In this document: positions 53,003 to 61,173 of the stretch, piece after piece
Position numbering within the stretch: position 1 is the stretch's first letter
Layout of the letters: each line of letters starts with the position of its first letter
Assembly: GCF_013343715.1 (NCBI RefSeq)
Contig: NZ_JABUNR010000017.1
Location: forward strand, 26,835 to 90,834
DNA from: Mesobacillus harenae
GTDB taxonomy: Bacteria; Bacillota; Bacilli; Bacillales; Cytobacillaceae
Reading direction: 5' to 3'
Length of the DNA: 64,000 bases
Program-made: the position numbers and the translations under genes
Notes under the pieces: generated by a model
The model's database searches: none
Seen by the model: only the letters and a program-made list of their open reading frames with translations
Told to the model about the DNA's origin: nothing

Positions 53003-53455
53003 TCATTTTAATACTCTTTTTAGAAAAAAACCTAGTATTAATCCAGGCATAACACACAACATAGGAAACCACACCGACCCCAATAATATCCCAAAAACTT
53101 TCGCTTGTGCTGAATACATAATTCCTACAGTCACAAGGAATGCGGAACAAAAGAAGGGAAGATAGGAATAAGGGTTTTTTCCTCCTCCTGCATCTTTAAA
53201 GGCATCCCACATCGCAAAGAAGTATAAACAGGGATAAAACATAAGCCACTGATAATCTGTTTGTGAAACCGCACCCTCTATATCTCCAATAAAACTCATA
53301 CGTATAATTTCATTAAAGTTTGCCATTACGTTGATAACAAACTCCATTCCAATAAATAAAAAGCCTTTTATAAGCCGACCATTTAATATTTGTGAAAAGC
53401 CAGGCAAGGCTATGCTCCACAAAATACTCTCAATTATTTTATCTTTTTTTTCCAT
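53003..53455 (-). CDS. Small membrane protein (TM2-like, four membrane segments)
   Basis: A 150-aa hydrophobic protein with about four membrane helices. The N-terminal stretch ALPGFSQILNGRLIKGFLFI resembles the PG-loop of TM2/DUF5683-type proteins. The ATG at 53455 is directly preceded by AAGGAG without spacing, so initiation may be inefficient or re-initiation from the upstream gene, whose stop is only 9 bp away. Co-transcribed with the DUF3231 gene. Function unknown; a role in immunity of the nearby TOMM cluster is possible but unsupported. Confidence 0.7.
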   Translation of the reverse strand: MEKKDKIIESILWSIALPGFSQILNGRLIKGFLFIGMEFVINVMANFNEIIRMSFIGDIEGAVSQTDYQWLMFYPCLYFFAMWDAFKDAGGGKNPYSYLPFFCSAFLVTVGIMYSAQAKVFGILLGSVWFPMLCVMPGLILGFFLKRVLK

Positions 53456-53464
53456 CTCCTTACA

Positions 53465-54475
53465 TCATTTATTTTTTGCCAAGTCCTCATGATCTGTTGC
53501 TAGAGGGGGCTGTTCCATCCACTCATTTTCTATTAATAGATTCATGCCGTCTTCAGCTAACAATCCAATCTCTGCAATCATTTTTGCGTAATCAGCTGCT
53601 AAATCCCTTCGTTGGCTTATTGCCATTGCCTCACCGTAATAACCAATAGCAGAAGAGAGTAGTGATGATACATGAAACATCATAAGCTTATCTGAAAAAG
53701 GCGGAATTGTTGAATCAGTCACCTCTGACTCAAATGTCCTAGGAATGTGTAAATTTTCTTCAATTAACATTGAAGATAGGATTTTAAAGTGGTCGTTGCA
53801 GAGTGACCTAGCCCTTTCCATATATTTTCTAACTTCTTTAGACTTAACCACTTGACTGAATGCTAATTCTAGAACAATCTTTGTCATTGTTTTCTGCAAA
53901 TTAAGAAAGGTACCACTTATTTCTACTGCACTTATTGGTCTGCGTTTTCCTAACCAACCTACTAAAAAATTTTGTTTCTTTATAAACTCAACTTTCTGTT
54001 GATTGTTAAAACTAGGTGGTCTGCTAATAATTCCTTTATCTGTAAGGACTTTAGACGCCTTATCATACAATTCCAACGTTTCAGAAATAACTCCAATAAA
54101 GTATTTCCTCTGATCTTCCCGAATGACATTGCCTATTGCACCTGCGTATCTAGTCAATCCGTGAATAGCCATGATATGAAGGTAAACAATTATATAGGTA
54201 TCAGTAAATAAAGGAGGTGCTTCTACGGTAACATCTTCATCTGTAAATCCTTTTGGTATTGGATAACCTTCTGTTGTTAAAAATTCTTCAACCTTTTGAA
54301 GGTGTATTTCAGTTAGTTCAAGGGCATATTGTAGCACCTGAATAATATCTTTATCCTGAACATGATTAAGAAAATAGCGAAACATACAACGGGCTAAGCT
54401 GTCATTAATATATTGTGTCCACAGGTTTGCGAGTTCAGATGCACTTATCTTGGTTTTATGGTCGCTGGTTTCCAT
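53465..54475 (-). CDS. DUF3231 family protein, copy 1
   Basis: A 336-aa all-helical protein made of two related halves, ferritin-like in character, of the family DUF3231 found mainly in spore-forming Bacilli. Conserved blocks shared with the second copy at 56159-57169: PPFSDKLMMFHVSSLLSSAI, RRPISAVEISG, VRKYMERARSL and the end NEWMEQPP. ATG with AGGAGGTATTTAT. No signal peptide. Role unknown; related folds occur in spore coat protein F, so a sporulation link is only an inference. Confidence 0.82.
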   Translation of the reverse strand: METSDHKTKISASELANLWTQYINDSLARCMFRYFLNHVQDKDIIQVLQYALELTEIHLQKVEEFLTTEGYPIPKGFTDEDVTVEAPPLFTDTYIIVYLHIMAIHGLTRYAGAIGNVIREDQRKYFIGVISETLELYDKASKVLTDKGIISRPPSFNNQQKVEFIKKQNFLVGWLGKRRPISAVEISGTFLNLQKTMTKIVLELAFSQVVKSKEVRKYMERARSLCNDHFKILSSMLIEENLHIPRTFESEVTDSTIPPFSDKLMMFHVSSLLSSAIGYYGEAMAISQRRDLAADYAKMIAEIGLLAEDGMNLLIENEWMEQPPLATDHEDLAKNK

Positions 54476-54861
54476 ATAAATACCTCCTGTAATTTGTCTA
54501 AAATAGTTTATCCAAATGGACCGTGTTTATAATTATAAATACAAGGACAGACTTTTTTTTCATAAAAAGAATTAAGGAAAGCTTTCTTTATTTCTTATCC
54601 TGCTTCGTTAGTTCAATAAAGATTTCAGCAAAAAAGTATCTTAATCCTACCCGGACTAAAGAACCCGTTAGCTTAAGTAAACTCTTGATATATTCTAATA
54701 GTTATTAACATTTTTTTTGCTGCAATAAAGCGCTAATTTACACAATTATTTTTATTTTCATTTCAATTATTTAAACTAAAAGTTCTTTAGTTACCCCACC
54801 TATACAAATCAAAATTACCTTTCATAGACTGTATTAAATACATGAAAGAAAGGTGATTGAC
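54476..54861. other. AT-rich divergent intergenic region
   Basis: A 386-bp gap between the divergent DUF3231 gene and the CHRD gene. It is very AT-rich and should contain both promoters. At 54599-54640 it has a motif (TGCTTCGTTAGTTCAATAAA ... GCAAAAAAG) of which shorter relatives occur at 55460-55492 and 57300-57346. I see no coding capacity I would support. Confidence 0.5.
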
Positions 54862-55290
54862 ATGCTAAAATTCTTTAAGGCAAGATTAAAAGGTGAAAAC
54901 GAAGTCCCTTCTGTAGAAACTAATGCTTTTGGTTTTGCAAAATTTGTAGCTAATAAAAAAAGAACTAAGATAAAGTTTGCACTAGAAGTTGAAAACATAA
55001 AAAACTTTGTTCAAGCACATATCCACTTTGGAAGACGTGGTGAAAATGGACCTATAGTAGTATTTCTTTTTGGTGCTGACTTAGAAACGCTTGAGGAACA
55101 AAATGGTATTACGACAAGAAGAGGTGTTGTTACAGGAATTATTAAGGATGACGATATTGTAGAAAATGACGTAGGTATAGAAACTGTAGAAGATTTATTA
55201 AAATTCATGGAACAAGAATTAACTTATGTTAATGCTCATACTGAACAAAATCCCTCAGGTGAGATTAGAGGTCAAATTGTACCAATTTAA
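54862..55290 (+). CDS. CHRD domain protein
   Basis: A 142-aa protein consisting of one CHRD (chordin-type) domain: LKGENEVPSVETNAFGFAKF at the start, the central QAHIHFGRRGENGPIVVFLF and the closing TYVNAHTEQNPSGEIRGQIV. No signal peptide or anchor, so probably cytoplasmic or spore-located. ATG at 54862 with AAAGGTGATTGAC; a GTG three codons upstream overlaps the RBS. Bacterial CHRD proteins have no well-defined function. Confidence 0.85.
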   Translation: MLKFFKARLKGENEVPSVETNAFGFAKFVANKKRTKIKFALEVENIKNFVQAHIHFGRRGENGPIVVFLFGADLETLEEQNGITTRRGVVTGIIKDDDIVENDVGIETVEDLLKFMEQELTYVNAHTEQNPSGEIRGQIVPI

Positions 55291-55551
55291 ATTTCCAAAC
55301 TGTTAGTTTATTAAGATGATGGCTCAAAAGGTTTCGCATCAGGAATTTTTTTAGTCATCCTTTTTTATCTATTTATTACAAATCGAGAATCCCATAGCAA
55401 CATCTTTTAAATAATGTGATTTATTATAGGAAATAAGGATATTTGCTTCCTTACTATTCTGCCCCGTTAGCACAATAAGCAAAAAAGGACCGCCGAAGCG
55501 ATCTCTATCTCTAACTCTTGCCCTCATTTAGTTTAATAACAGGTTCCATAG

Positions 55552-55809
55552 CTACAGCTTCAAATACTTTACAGTATTTTCTTCGCAGTCTATACTAACA
55601 CTCAAACTTTCCCTTAACGCAAAGTTATTGATTTCGATAGTGTATTCACATTGATGAAACCTTCCAATGACTCGCTCCTCTCCTTAAGGGTCAAGAAAAA
55701 TACTGAATGGAGCTTTTTCCTTAACCAATGAAAGGATGGGTGATCTATCTGAATAATCTTGTCGGTAAAAGAAAACGGGTTCTCTCTTATCTTTAAAATT
55801 TACTAACAT
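55552..55809 (-). pseudogene. Small unknown gene with internal stop codon
   Basis: ATG at 55809 follows a strong RBS (TTAGGAGGATTCTT) and opens MLVNFKDKREPVFFYRQDYS ... FSIFLDP, then TAA at 55684-55686. The same frame continues open for 43 more sensible codons (ERVIGRFHQCEYTIEINNFA ... TVKYLKL) to TAG. This looks like an 85-aa gene with one nonsense mutation; a genuine 41-aa peptide is the alternative. Family not recognised. The rest of the 868-bp gap between 55290 and 56159 shows no further gene. Confidence 0.45.
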
Positions 55810-55998
55810 AAGAATCCTCCTAATTTCTTACAAATTAAATTTAGGTCGCCTTTTTCTCACTTATATTCCTTGCCCTTTTTATTCAGTTATATAATTTCTA
55901 ATTTTAAAAAGGCAGCCTTACCGACTTCTTAATATAGATATTCAATTCCAATGATAACCAGTTGATATTAATGATAGCCGCAGCGATCTTAACCTTCA

Positions 55999-56045
55999 AC
56001 TATTGCATCCTTTAGTTTAAGTGAAATCCATCACAATATTTCCCA
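55999..56045. repeat. AT-rich intergenic repeat, copy 2
   Basis: AACTATTGCATCCTTTAGTT then TAAGTGAAATCCATCACAAT, a diverged copy of the stretch at 52822-52866. Both lie downstream of the minus-strand genes' 3' ends, about 110-180 bp away. Confidence 0.5.
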
Positions 56046-56108
56046 AACAAATGAAATTTAAAGTGTCACTGGGTATAATAAAAAATCAGTTATCTGTATA
56101 ACAAAATT

Positions 56109-56138
56109 GACAGTGATTCGCAAAAGCAAATCACTGTC
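56109..56138 (-). terminator. Intrinsic terminator of DUF3231 copy 2
   Basis: Perfect 10-bp stem GACAGTGATT / AATCACTGTC with a 10-nt loop; on the minus strand AATTTTGTT follows. It starts 20 bp after the gene's stop. Confidence 0.8.
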
Positions 56139-56158
56139 TTAGTTACTATCGCTTACCA

Positions 56159-57169
56159 TTAAACAGTTCTGTTTCTTAATGCTTCTCTGTCTATATTTTG
56201 CGGAGGTTGTTCCATCCATCTGTTTTCAATCATCAATTTAACACCATTATTTGCATATTGAAGTATTTCAGCCACTAGCCTTGTGTAATGTCCACCTAAA
56301 TCCTTTCTAAGACTTCCACCAATAGCTGCCCCATAACCAGCTACGCTAAGGGCAGTTAGACTATTGGCTTGAAACATCATTAACTTATCTGAAAAAGGTG
56401 CATCAGTTGATTGTGAGATTGTTGAATCCCATGTACTTGGTAATGGCATTCCATCCTCTACTAATATTTGTCTAAACACAGTTTCATGCTTAGCTGCTAT
56501 TTCTGCACCTCTCTCCATATATTGTCTAACTTCAGGTGATTGAGCAGTTTGGGAAAACCCGACTATAAATGTTCTTCCAATAGAATTTGTTTCAGTATTT
56601 TTACAAATATGGGCTAGTTCAATGGCAGTTAAAGGACGATGTCTACCTATTAACCCTGATAAAAATGATTCACCCTGAAGGTATTCAGCTTTTTCCATTG
56701 GAGCTATGGTAGGTGAACGGATAAATGCACCTTTTTTTAAAAGTAAGTCACAAGTATCATTGTATAGTTTCATAAACATCTCGGAAGTTTTCGAAAAAAA
56801 TTCTCTCACATCGTTTCGTGCCAATACTTCGAGGAAAGCTGCCGCCGCTGCCGTTCCAGCGGCAGCCATGTATTTAATATACCGTAAGGTAAAAAGGTCT
56901 GAATATACTCGACTCGCATTTAAGTTTACATCTTTATGTGTGAATCCAATAGGTATTGCATGATGTTCTTTTTCAAATATCTGTTTAACTTCGTTTACAA
57001 CAAAATTACAATTTGTTAAAGCGGTTTGAATAATGTCCCTACTATCTGCATCTTCATTTACATTGGCAAAATGCTGAACTATACAATAGGACATTGAATT
57101 CTGCATATAAGCACTCCACAATGCTGCAATTTCTGAACATATAAGCTTTGGATTATGCTCCATTTTCAC
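56159..57169 (-). CDS. DUF3231 family protein, copy 2
   Basis: A 336-aa paralogue of the protein at 53465-54475 with the same length, both halves, and the same blocks: APFSDKLMMFQANSLTALSV, RHRPLTAIELAH, VRQYMERGAEI and NRWMEQPP. GTG start at 57169 with AGAGGAG six bases upstream; an ATG two codons later is possible. The proteins are clearly diverged, so the duplication is old or the two were acquired separately. Monocistronic with its own terminator. Confidence 0.82.
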   Translation of the reverse strand: MKMEHNPKLICSEIAALWSAYMQNSMSYCIVQHFANVNEDADSRDIIQTALTNCNFVVNEVKQIFEKEHHAIPIGFTHKDVNLNASRVYSDLFTLRYIKYMAAAGTAAAAAFLEVLARNDVREFFSKTSEMFMKLYNDTCDLLLKKGAFIRSPTIAPMEKAEYLQGESFLSGLIGRHRPLTAIELAHICKNTETNSIGRTFIVGFSQTAQSPEVRQYMERGAEIAAKHETVFRQILVEDGMPLPSTWDSTISQSTDAPFSDKLMMFQANSLTALSVAGYGAAIGGSLRKDLGGHYTRLVAEILQYANNGVKLMIENRWMEQPPQNIDREALRNRTV

Positions 57170-57404
57170 TCAAGACTCCTCTACTTTTTTCTTAGTATGT
57201 ACAGAAGTAGTTTATAAAATTTATGCTACTTTCTTTGTGGAGAAGCAAAGAGGTTGTTATGATATCGAATTGTTAATCGCATTAAATCAAAAACCTTTGT
57301 TAAACTAACCTGTCCCTTTACTTTAATAAGAAGTTCTACAAAAAAGTGCTTTAAGAACATATATTCACTACTCGTTATTTTAATTGCAGTTAAATCTATT
57401 AGGT

Positions 57405-57625
57405 TTAATTAAATATATTACTTGCCACTATTGCTAATAGTACAATGATACCTGCCGTTAAAATAGGGACCAAAACATAAAGATTATATGCAATGAACTC
57501 TTTGAATTTTTCCACTCTTTCTCAAAAGAAGACCAACCACCTGTAATAAACATATCCCAAAATCGTTCACTTTTGCTTCTACCTATATTATTTTCTGATT
57601 GTTTCTTATCGTCATCGTTATTCAT
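57405..57625 (-). pseudogene. Small single-membrane-segment protein gene with frameshift
   Basis: ATG at 57625 with GGGGGAGGAGATATTTT begins MNNDDDKKQSENNIGRSKSE and RFWDMFITGGWSSFEKEW. After this, in a run of five A, the frame shifts: with one extra A the reading continues KKFKEFIAYNLYVLVPILTA then GIIVLLAIVASNIFN and stop, a clear membrane helix. Intact size would be 73 aa. As it stands it encodes 54 aa. A homopolymer change or a sequencing error; I cannot tell which. Confidence 0.55.
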
Positions 57626-57818
57626 AAAATATCTCCTCCCCCTTATGGCAACCTTATATTCTCAGTTAATTCTTTACATAAACTAATTATCATACTTACG
57701 ATTTATTCCAATTAAATGTTTCATTAACCGAAACTAATATTCACTAATTTCACTAACCTGCCTGGTTTGGCAGCTGATCTTAAACATAAGCACCCTTTAG
57801 TTAAACAAGCATAGGTTA

Positions 57819-57839
57819 TTTTGACCACATTCTGACCAC
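57819..57839. repeat. Right-end direct repeat of the integrated element
   Basis: TTTTGACCACATTCTGACCAC, one mismatch from the left repeat at 43579-43599 and in the same orientation. It lies between the last element gene and host-type repeat DNA before ybaK, and so marks the probable right end. Confidence 0.65.
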
Positions 57840-57947
57840 CAAACATATTTACCGATATTTTTTCTGATTTTCATTAAGAGGAGGTTACTCTCGTATGGCC
57901 TAATTTACTCAACGAATAGATTTTAAAATCAAACCGACTTCACCCTC

Positions 57948-58080
57948 AGGTCCTCAAACGCTCTTCCAATTACGCCTCCTAACTCCTAAAGTCGCTTCGA
58001 CCTTGCAGATGAAGTTAAAGATCGACTTCACCTTCATATTCTCAAGAGTTTGTCGAAGTTAAACAGCCGGTTCGCAATAA
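57948..58080. repeat. Degenerate type A repeat
   Basis: AAGTCGCTTCGACC ... GATGAAGTTAAAGATCGACTTCAC ... in the layout of type A, but with many changes in the arms. Probably an old copy. Non-coding. Confidence 0.5.
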
Positions 58081-58083
58081 AAG

Positions 58084-58115
58084 TTGTCGGGACTAACAAG
58101 CCGCTTCCGCTTTTA
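58084..58115. repeat. Dispersed repeat type A, truncated 3' part
   Basis: TTGTCGGGACTAACAAGCCG then CTTCCGCTTTTA. Same truncated piece as at 18693-18725, again directly followed by a type B unit. Confidence 0.7.
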
Positions 58116-58118
58116 TAT

Positions 58119-58239
58119 TCATCCAGCTCAAGCGGCTAGAAGCTCGGCCAACTTCAACTCCTCTGGCAGAAGCAAAAAGCGCTTCTTTTGTCGGAGTCTC
58201 CAGTTGGCTCGTTTCTGGACAAGCCGCTTCCGTTTTTGT
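58119..58239. repeat. Dispersed repeat type B, copy 2
   Basis: CAGCTCAAGCGGCTAGAAGC then TCGGCCAACT ... AGTTGGCTCGTTTCTGGACA and CCGCTTCCGTTTTTG. The arms CCAACT / AGTTGG differ in sequence from copy 1 but still pair, that is, compensatory change. Confidence 0.75.
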
Positions 58240-58241
58240 TT

Positions 58242-58362
58242 CATCCAGCTTCAGCGGCTAGCCCCTCGAGGTCGCTTCGGCCCTGTTGATGAAGTCAAAA
58301 AGCGACTTCACCCTCAGGTCCTCCGGCGCTTGTCGGGGCTGGACAAGCCACTTCCGCTTTTG
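58242..58362. repeat. Dispersed repeat type A, full copy before ybaK
   Basis: CAGCTTCAGCGGCTAGCCCC ... GAAGTC-aaaaagc-GACTTC ... GGCGCTTGTCGGGGCTGGAC then AAGCCACTTCCGCTTTTG. Third unit in the composite A'-B-A order that also occurs at 18693-18967. A spurious 103-codon open frame runs through these repeats. Confidence 0.85.
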
Positions 58363-58463
58363 TTTCAGGAAAGTGCCGGAGAAATTGGAAAATGAAACGG
58401 CGGGAATGCTTGTATTTCTCTTTCAAGAAGGTCAGAAACTACCCTTTAAGGGGTGAGAGTATA

Positions 58464-58907
58464 TTGAATGTAATAACTACCTTTAAAGAGAAGAAAAGAG
58501 AAAAACAAATTAAATACGAGCGGTCAATTCTCCGCGAATTATCGATAAAAATACTAAAAGAACGCGTTCGTCATTACTTTGGATCCAGCAGGCTGACATC
58601 CAGTTTGGTTATGAATGAGGGCATTGAAGAGGCTTGTTATGATGTAGCAATTGAAGCCTATCTCCTAGGGGCGAAATTTAGCCGGTTCGGATATTATGGT
58701 GAGGCAATGAATGAGGCTAGAGAACGGTGCCATAAAGAGGAGAAACATATCGTGGATACACTTTATAACTTCTTCCTATATTGGGCAGGTGGAGATGAGG
58801 GCATTCAGAGTGAATCTCTTTACTATCTTTGTGAACAATACGTTGACAGCTGGTGGAGAGAGGGCTATCAAAGAGGAGAGAAGCGGTACAAATTGAAGAT
58901 GCACTAA
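58464..58907 (+). CDS. ybaK: YbaK family protein (DUF2521)
   Basis: A 147-aa protein, the same length as B. subtilis YbaK. I chose the TTG at 58464 (MNVITTFKEKKREKQIKYER), with AAGGGGTGA nine bases upstream; the longer in-frame reading from 58392 begins in the repeat and has no RBS. Motifs shared with YbaK: IEAYLLGAKFSRFGYYGEAM and VDSWWREGYQRGEKRYKLKM. It precedes cwlD, as in B. subtilis. Function unknown. Confidence 0.88.
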   Translation: MNVITTFKEKKREKQIKYERSILRELSIKILKERVRHYFGSSRLTSSLVMNEGIEEACYDVAIEAYLLGAKFSRFGYYGEAMNEARERCHKEEKHIVDTLYNFFLYWAGGDEGIQSESLYYLCEQYVDSWWREGYQRGEKRYKLKMH

Positions 58908-58980
58908 TCTGTTCTAAACACCCAGCTAAGCCCATATATTGAAATAGCATAGCGGACGAGCTGGGGAGGATGAAAGGGCT

Positions 58981-59694
58981 GTGAGGAACAGATACAAAAA
59001 AAGTTTATTTGCCATTGGGCTAGTCATATTGTTTTTTTTGCTGCAACAAGACTTTGATGACGAAAATTCTTGGGAATCGTGGAACCTTCCTTTGACGGGG
59101 ATGGTGATATACATCGACCCTGGACATGGAGGTGTTGATCCAGGAGCTGGAAATAAGGGCGGTTTTGAAAAAGATATCTCACTGAGTGTATCGCTTAAAC
59201 TGCGTGATTATCTTCAGCAGCAAGGTGCGCTTGTTTTAATGACAAGGGAAACAGATATTGATCTTGCAGATGCAGGGTTGAAGGGGTATAGTCGAAGAAA
59301 AGTACAGGATTTAAAGAGGCGCCTTGAAAAACTAAATGAATCCGATGCAGATTTATTTATAACAATGCATTTAAATGCCATTCCCTCATCGAGATGGCGA
59401 GGAGCTCAGACCTTTTACTCAACCCAATTTCCAGAAAGTAAAAGGGCGGCTAAGTTCGTTCAAGACGAGCTTCGCAGGAATTTAGGAAACACAGATCGAA
59501 AAGCAAAAGCAGCTAATAACATCTACCTATTAAAAAATACAAATAAACCTGGGGTGCTGGTTGAAATCGGATTTCTTTCCAACCCGGAGGAAGAGCAGTT
59601 GTTAAAAAGAGATGACTATCAAGAAAAAGTTGCTGCCTCTGTTTATCAGGGTGTTTTGCGCTACTTCACTAATGAGCGAAAGACAGGAAGGTGA
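58981..59694 (+). CDS. cwlD: N-acetylmuramoyl-L-alanine amidase CwlD
   Basis: Amidase_3 enzyme that, with PdaA, makes muramic-delta-lactam in the spore cortex; 237 aa. GTG start with a GGGGAGGATGAAAGGGCT RBS region. N-terminal signal/anchor KSLFAIGLVILFFLLQQ, zinc ligands His in IDPGHGGVDPGA, Glu in GFEKDISLSVSLKL, His in TMHLNAIPSSRWRGAQTFYS and catalytic Glu in VLVEIGFLSNPEEE. Forespore expression is typical; no sigma-G site was verified here. Confidence 0.97.
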   Translation: MRNRYKKSLFAIGLVILFFLLQQDFDDENSWESWNLPLTGMVIYIDPGHGGVDPGAGNKGGFEKDISLSVSLKLRDYLQQQGALVLMTRETDIDLADAGLKGYSRRKVQDLKRRLEKLNESDADLFITMHLNAIPSSRWRGAQTFYSTQFPESKRAAKFVQDELRRNLGNTDRKAKAANNIYLLKNTNKPGVLVEIGFLSNPEEEQLLKRDDYQEKVAASVYQGVLRYFTNERKTGR

Positions 59695-59716
59695 GTGTAT
59701 TCACCTTCTCTTTTTT
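59687..59716 (+). terminator. Intrinsic terminator overlapping the cwlD stop
   Basis: GAAGGTGA-gtgtat-TCACCTTC followed by TCTTTTTTATA. The stem contains the TGA stop codon of cwlD. Confidence 0.85.
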
Positions 59717-59899
59717 ATAAGAGAACTTTCTTTCTATTGAGGTTACATTGCCGGACTTAAGGCTTGCACCTTTTATCTGTATGATTATTATGTTTATAAT
59801 AAGGAGTAAATGAAAAAAGTGTGATTTGTATAACAGTGTCGTTTAAACCGGCTATGTTATACTTATGATGAATTGAACAATATAAAGGGTGGTGCTGTA

Positions 59900-60952
59900 A
59901 TGTTAACTGAAACGCAAGTTCGAGGACTATTAAACGATCTTAAAGAGCCATTTTTACATAAAACACTTGGAGAAGTAAATGCTGTACTTGAAATCTCAAT
60001 TAAAGAGGAGAAAAACCATGTAAGCGTTAAGATTGCCTTAGCTAAAACAGGTACGGCAGAACAGCTTCAGCTTCAAACACAAATTGTTAACCTGTTAAAA
60101 GAAAATGGTGCTAAATCAGTAGGATTAAGATTTTCTGAACTGCCAGCGGAAGAATTGGCCAAGCACCAAGTTGAAAAAGCAGAAGAAACAGACAGTCTGT
60201 TGTCTCCTGGCAGCAAAACAACCTTTATTGCAGTTGCTAGTGGTAAAGGCGGTGTCGGAAAGTCGACTGTTTCGGTAAACCTTGCTGTTTCTCTTGCTCG
60301 TCTTGGAAAAAAGGTAGGACTGGTTGATGCTGATATCTACGGTTTCAGCGTTCCTGATATGATGGGAATAACTCAACGCCCAGTCGTACGAGGGGAAAGG
60401 ATTTTTCCAGTTGAAAGGTTTGGGGTAAAAGTTATCTCAATGGGATTCTTTGTTGAGGATAATGCTCCGATTATTTGGCGCGGACCAATGCTTGGAAAAA
60501 TGCTGAACAGCTTTTTCAATGAGGTGGAGTGGGGAGAACTGGATTACCTTCTATTAGATCTGCCACCGGGGACTGGAGATGTCGCTTTAGATGTTCATAC
60601 AATGCTTCCAGCTTGTAAAGAAGTCATTGTCACAACCCCGCACCCTACTGCTGCCTTCGTAGCTGCCCGTGCAGGTGCAATGGCATTGAGGACTGAACAT
60701 GAAATTTTAGGTGTTATCGAAAACATGGCCTACTTTGAAAGTAAACTAACAGGTGAAAAAGAGTATGTCTTTGGAAAAGGCGGCGGAGAAAAGCTCGCTG
60801 AAGAGCTGAATACAGACCTGCTTGGCAGACTTCCATTATCCCAGCCGGATTGGAACGAAGATGATTTTGCTCCCTCTGTATATCAAGAAGATCACAAATT
60901 AGGCGCAATTTATACAAATATGGCACAGAAAATCGTTGCGATTTTAGAATAG
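59900..60952 (+). CDS. salA: Mrp/NBP35-family P-loop ATPase SalA
   Basis: A 350-aa MRP-type ATPase: N-terminal MIP18/DUF59 domain (about 1-95), then the deviant Walker A ASGKGGVGKSTVSVNLAVSL, switch VDADIYGFSVPDMMGI and Walker B LLLDLPPGTGDVAL. In B. subtilis SalA represses scoC and so favours protease production; Mrp relatives carry Fe-S clusters. ATG at 59900 (MLTETQVRGLLNDLKEPFLH) with AAAGGGTGGTGCTGTA; an in-frame ATG nine codons upstream is before this RBS. Position between cwlD and gerD is conserved. Confidence 0.95.
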   Translation: MLTETQVRGLLNDLKEPFLHKTLGEVNAVLEISIKEEKNHVSVKIALAKTGTAEQLQLQTQIVNLLKENGAKSVGLRFSELPAEELAKHQVEKAEETDSLLSPGSKTTFIAVASGKGGVGKSTVSVNLAVSLARLGKKVGLVDADIYGFSVPDMMGITQRPVVRGERIFPVERFGVKVISMGFFVEDNAPIIWRGPMLGKMLNSFFNEVEWGELDYLLLDLPPGTGDVALDVHTMLPACKEVIVTTPHPTAAFVAARAGAMALRTEHEILGVIENMAYFESKLTGEKEYVFGKGGGEKLAEELNTDLLGRLPLSQPDWNEDDFAPSVYQEDHKLGAIYTNMAQKIVAILE

Positions 60953-60954
60953 CT

Positions 60955-60988
60955 AAAAAAGCCTCTCCAACCTGGAGAGGCTTTTTTG
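60955..60988 (+). terminator. Intrinsic terminator after salA
   Basis: A-run, stem AAGCCTCTCC / GGAGAGGCTT with loop aacct-like bases, then TTTTTT. Only 2 bp after the salA stop. Confidence 0.95.
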
Positions 60989-61023
60989 ATAAGAAAGTAT
61001 AAAATTTGGGGCATTGACTACTG

Positions 61024-61140
61024 TCTAGCTTCAGCGCCTAGCCCCTCGAGTGCTTCGGTCCAGCTGATGAAGTCAAAGAACGACTTCACCTCCTGTCCCC
61101 TCCAGCGCTTATCAGGGCTGTTCAAGGCGCTTGCGCTTTA
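61024..61140. repeat. Dispersed repeat type A (salA-gerD gap)
   Basis: CTTCAGCGCCTAGCCCCTCG ... GAAGTC-aaagaac-GACTTC ... CAGCGCTTATCAGGGCTGTT then CAAGGCGCTTGCGCTTTAC. Sits between the convergent genes salA and gerD. Confidence 0.85.
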
Positions 61141-61173
61141 CTTAGTACCTTTTTAAACCTTTTGCTAATGTCC

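Noticed and set aside
58084..58395. 103-codon open frame before ybaK
   Set aside because: It runs through the type A and B repeats; the protein is only a translation of repeat DNA.
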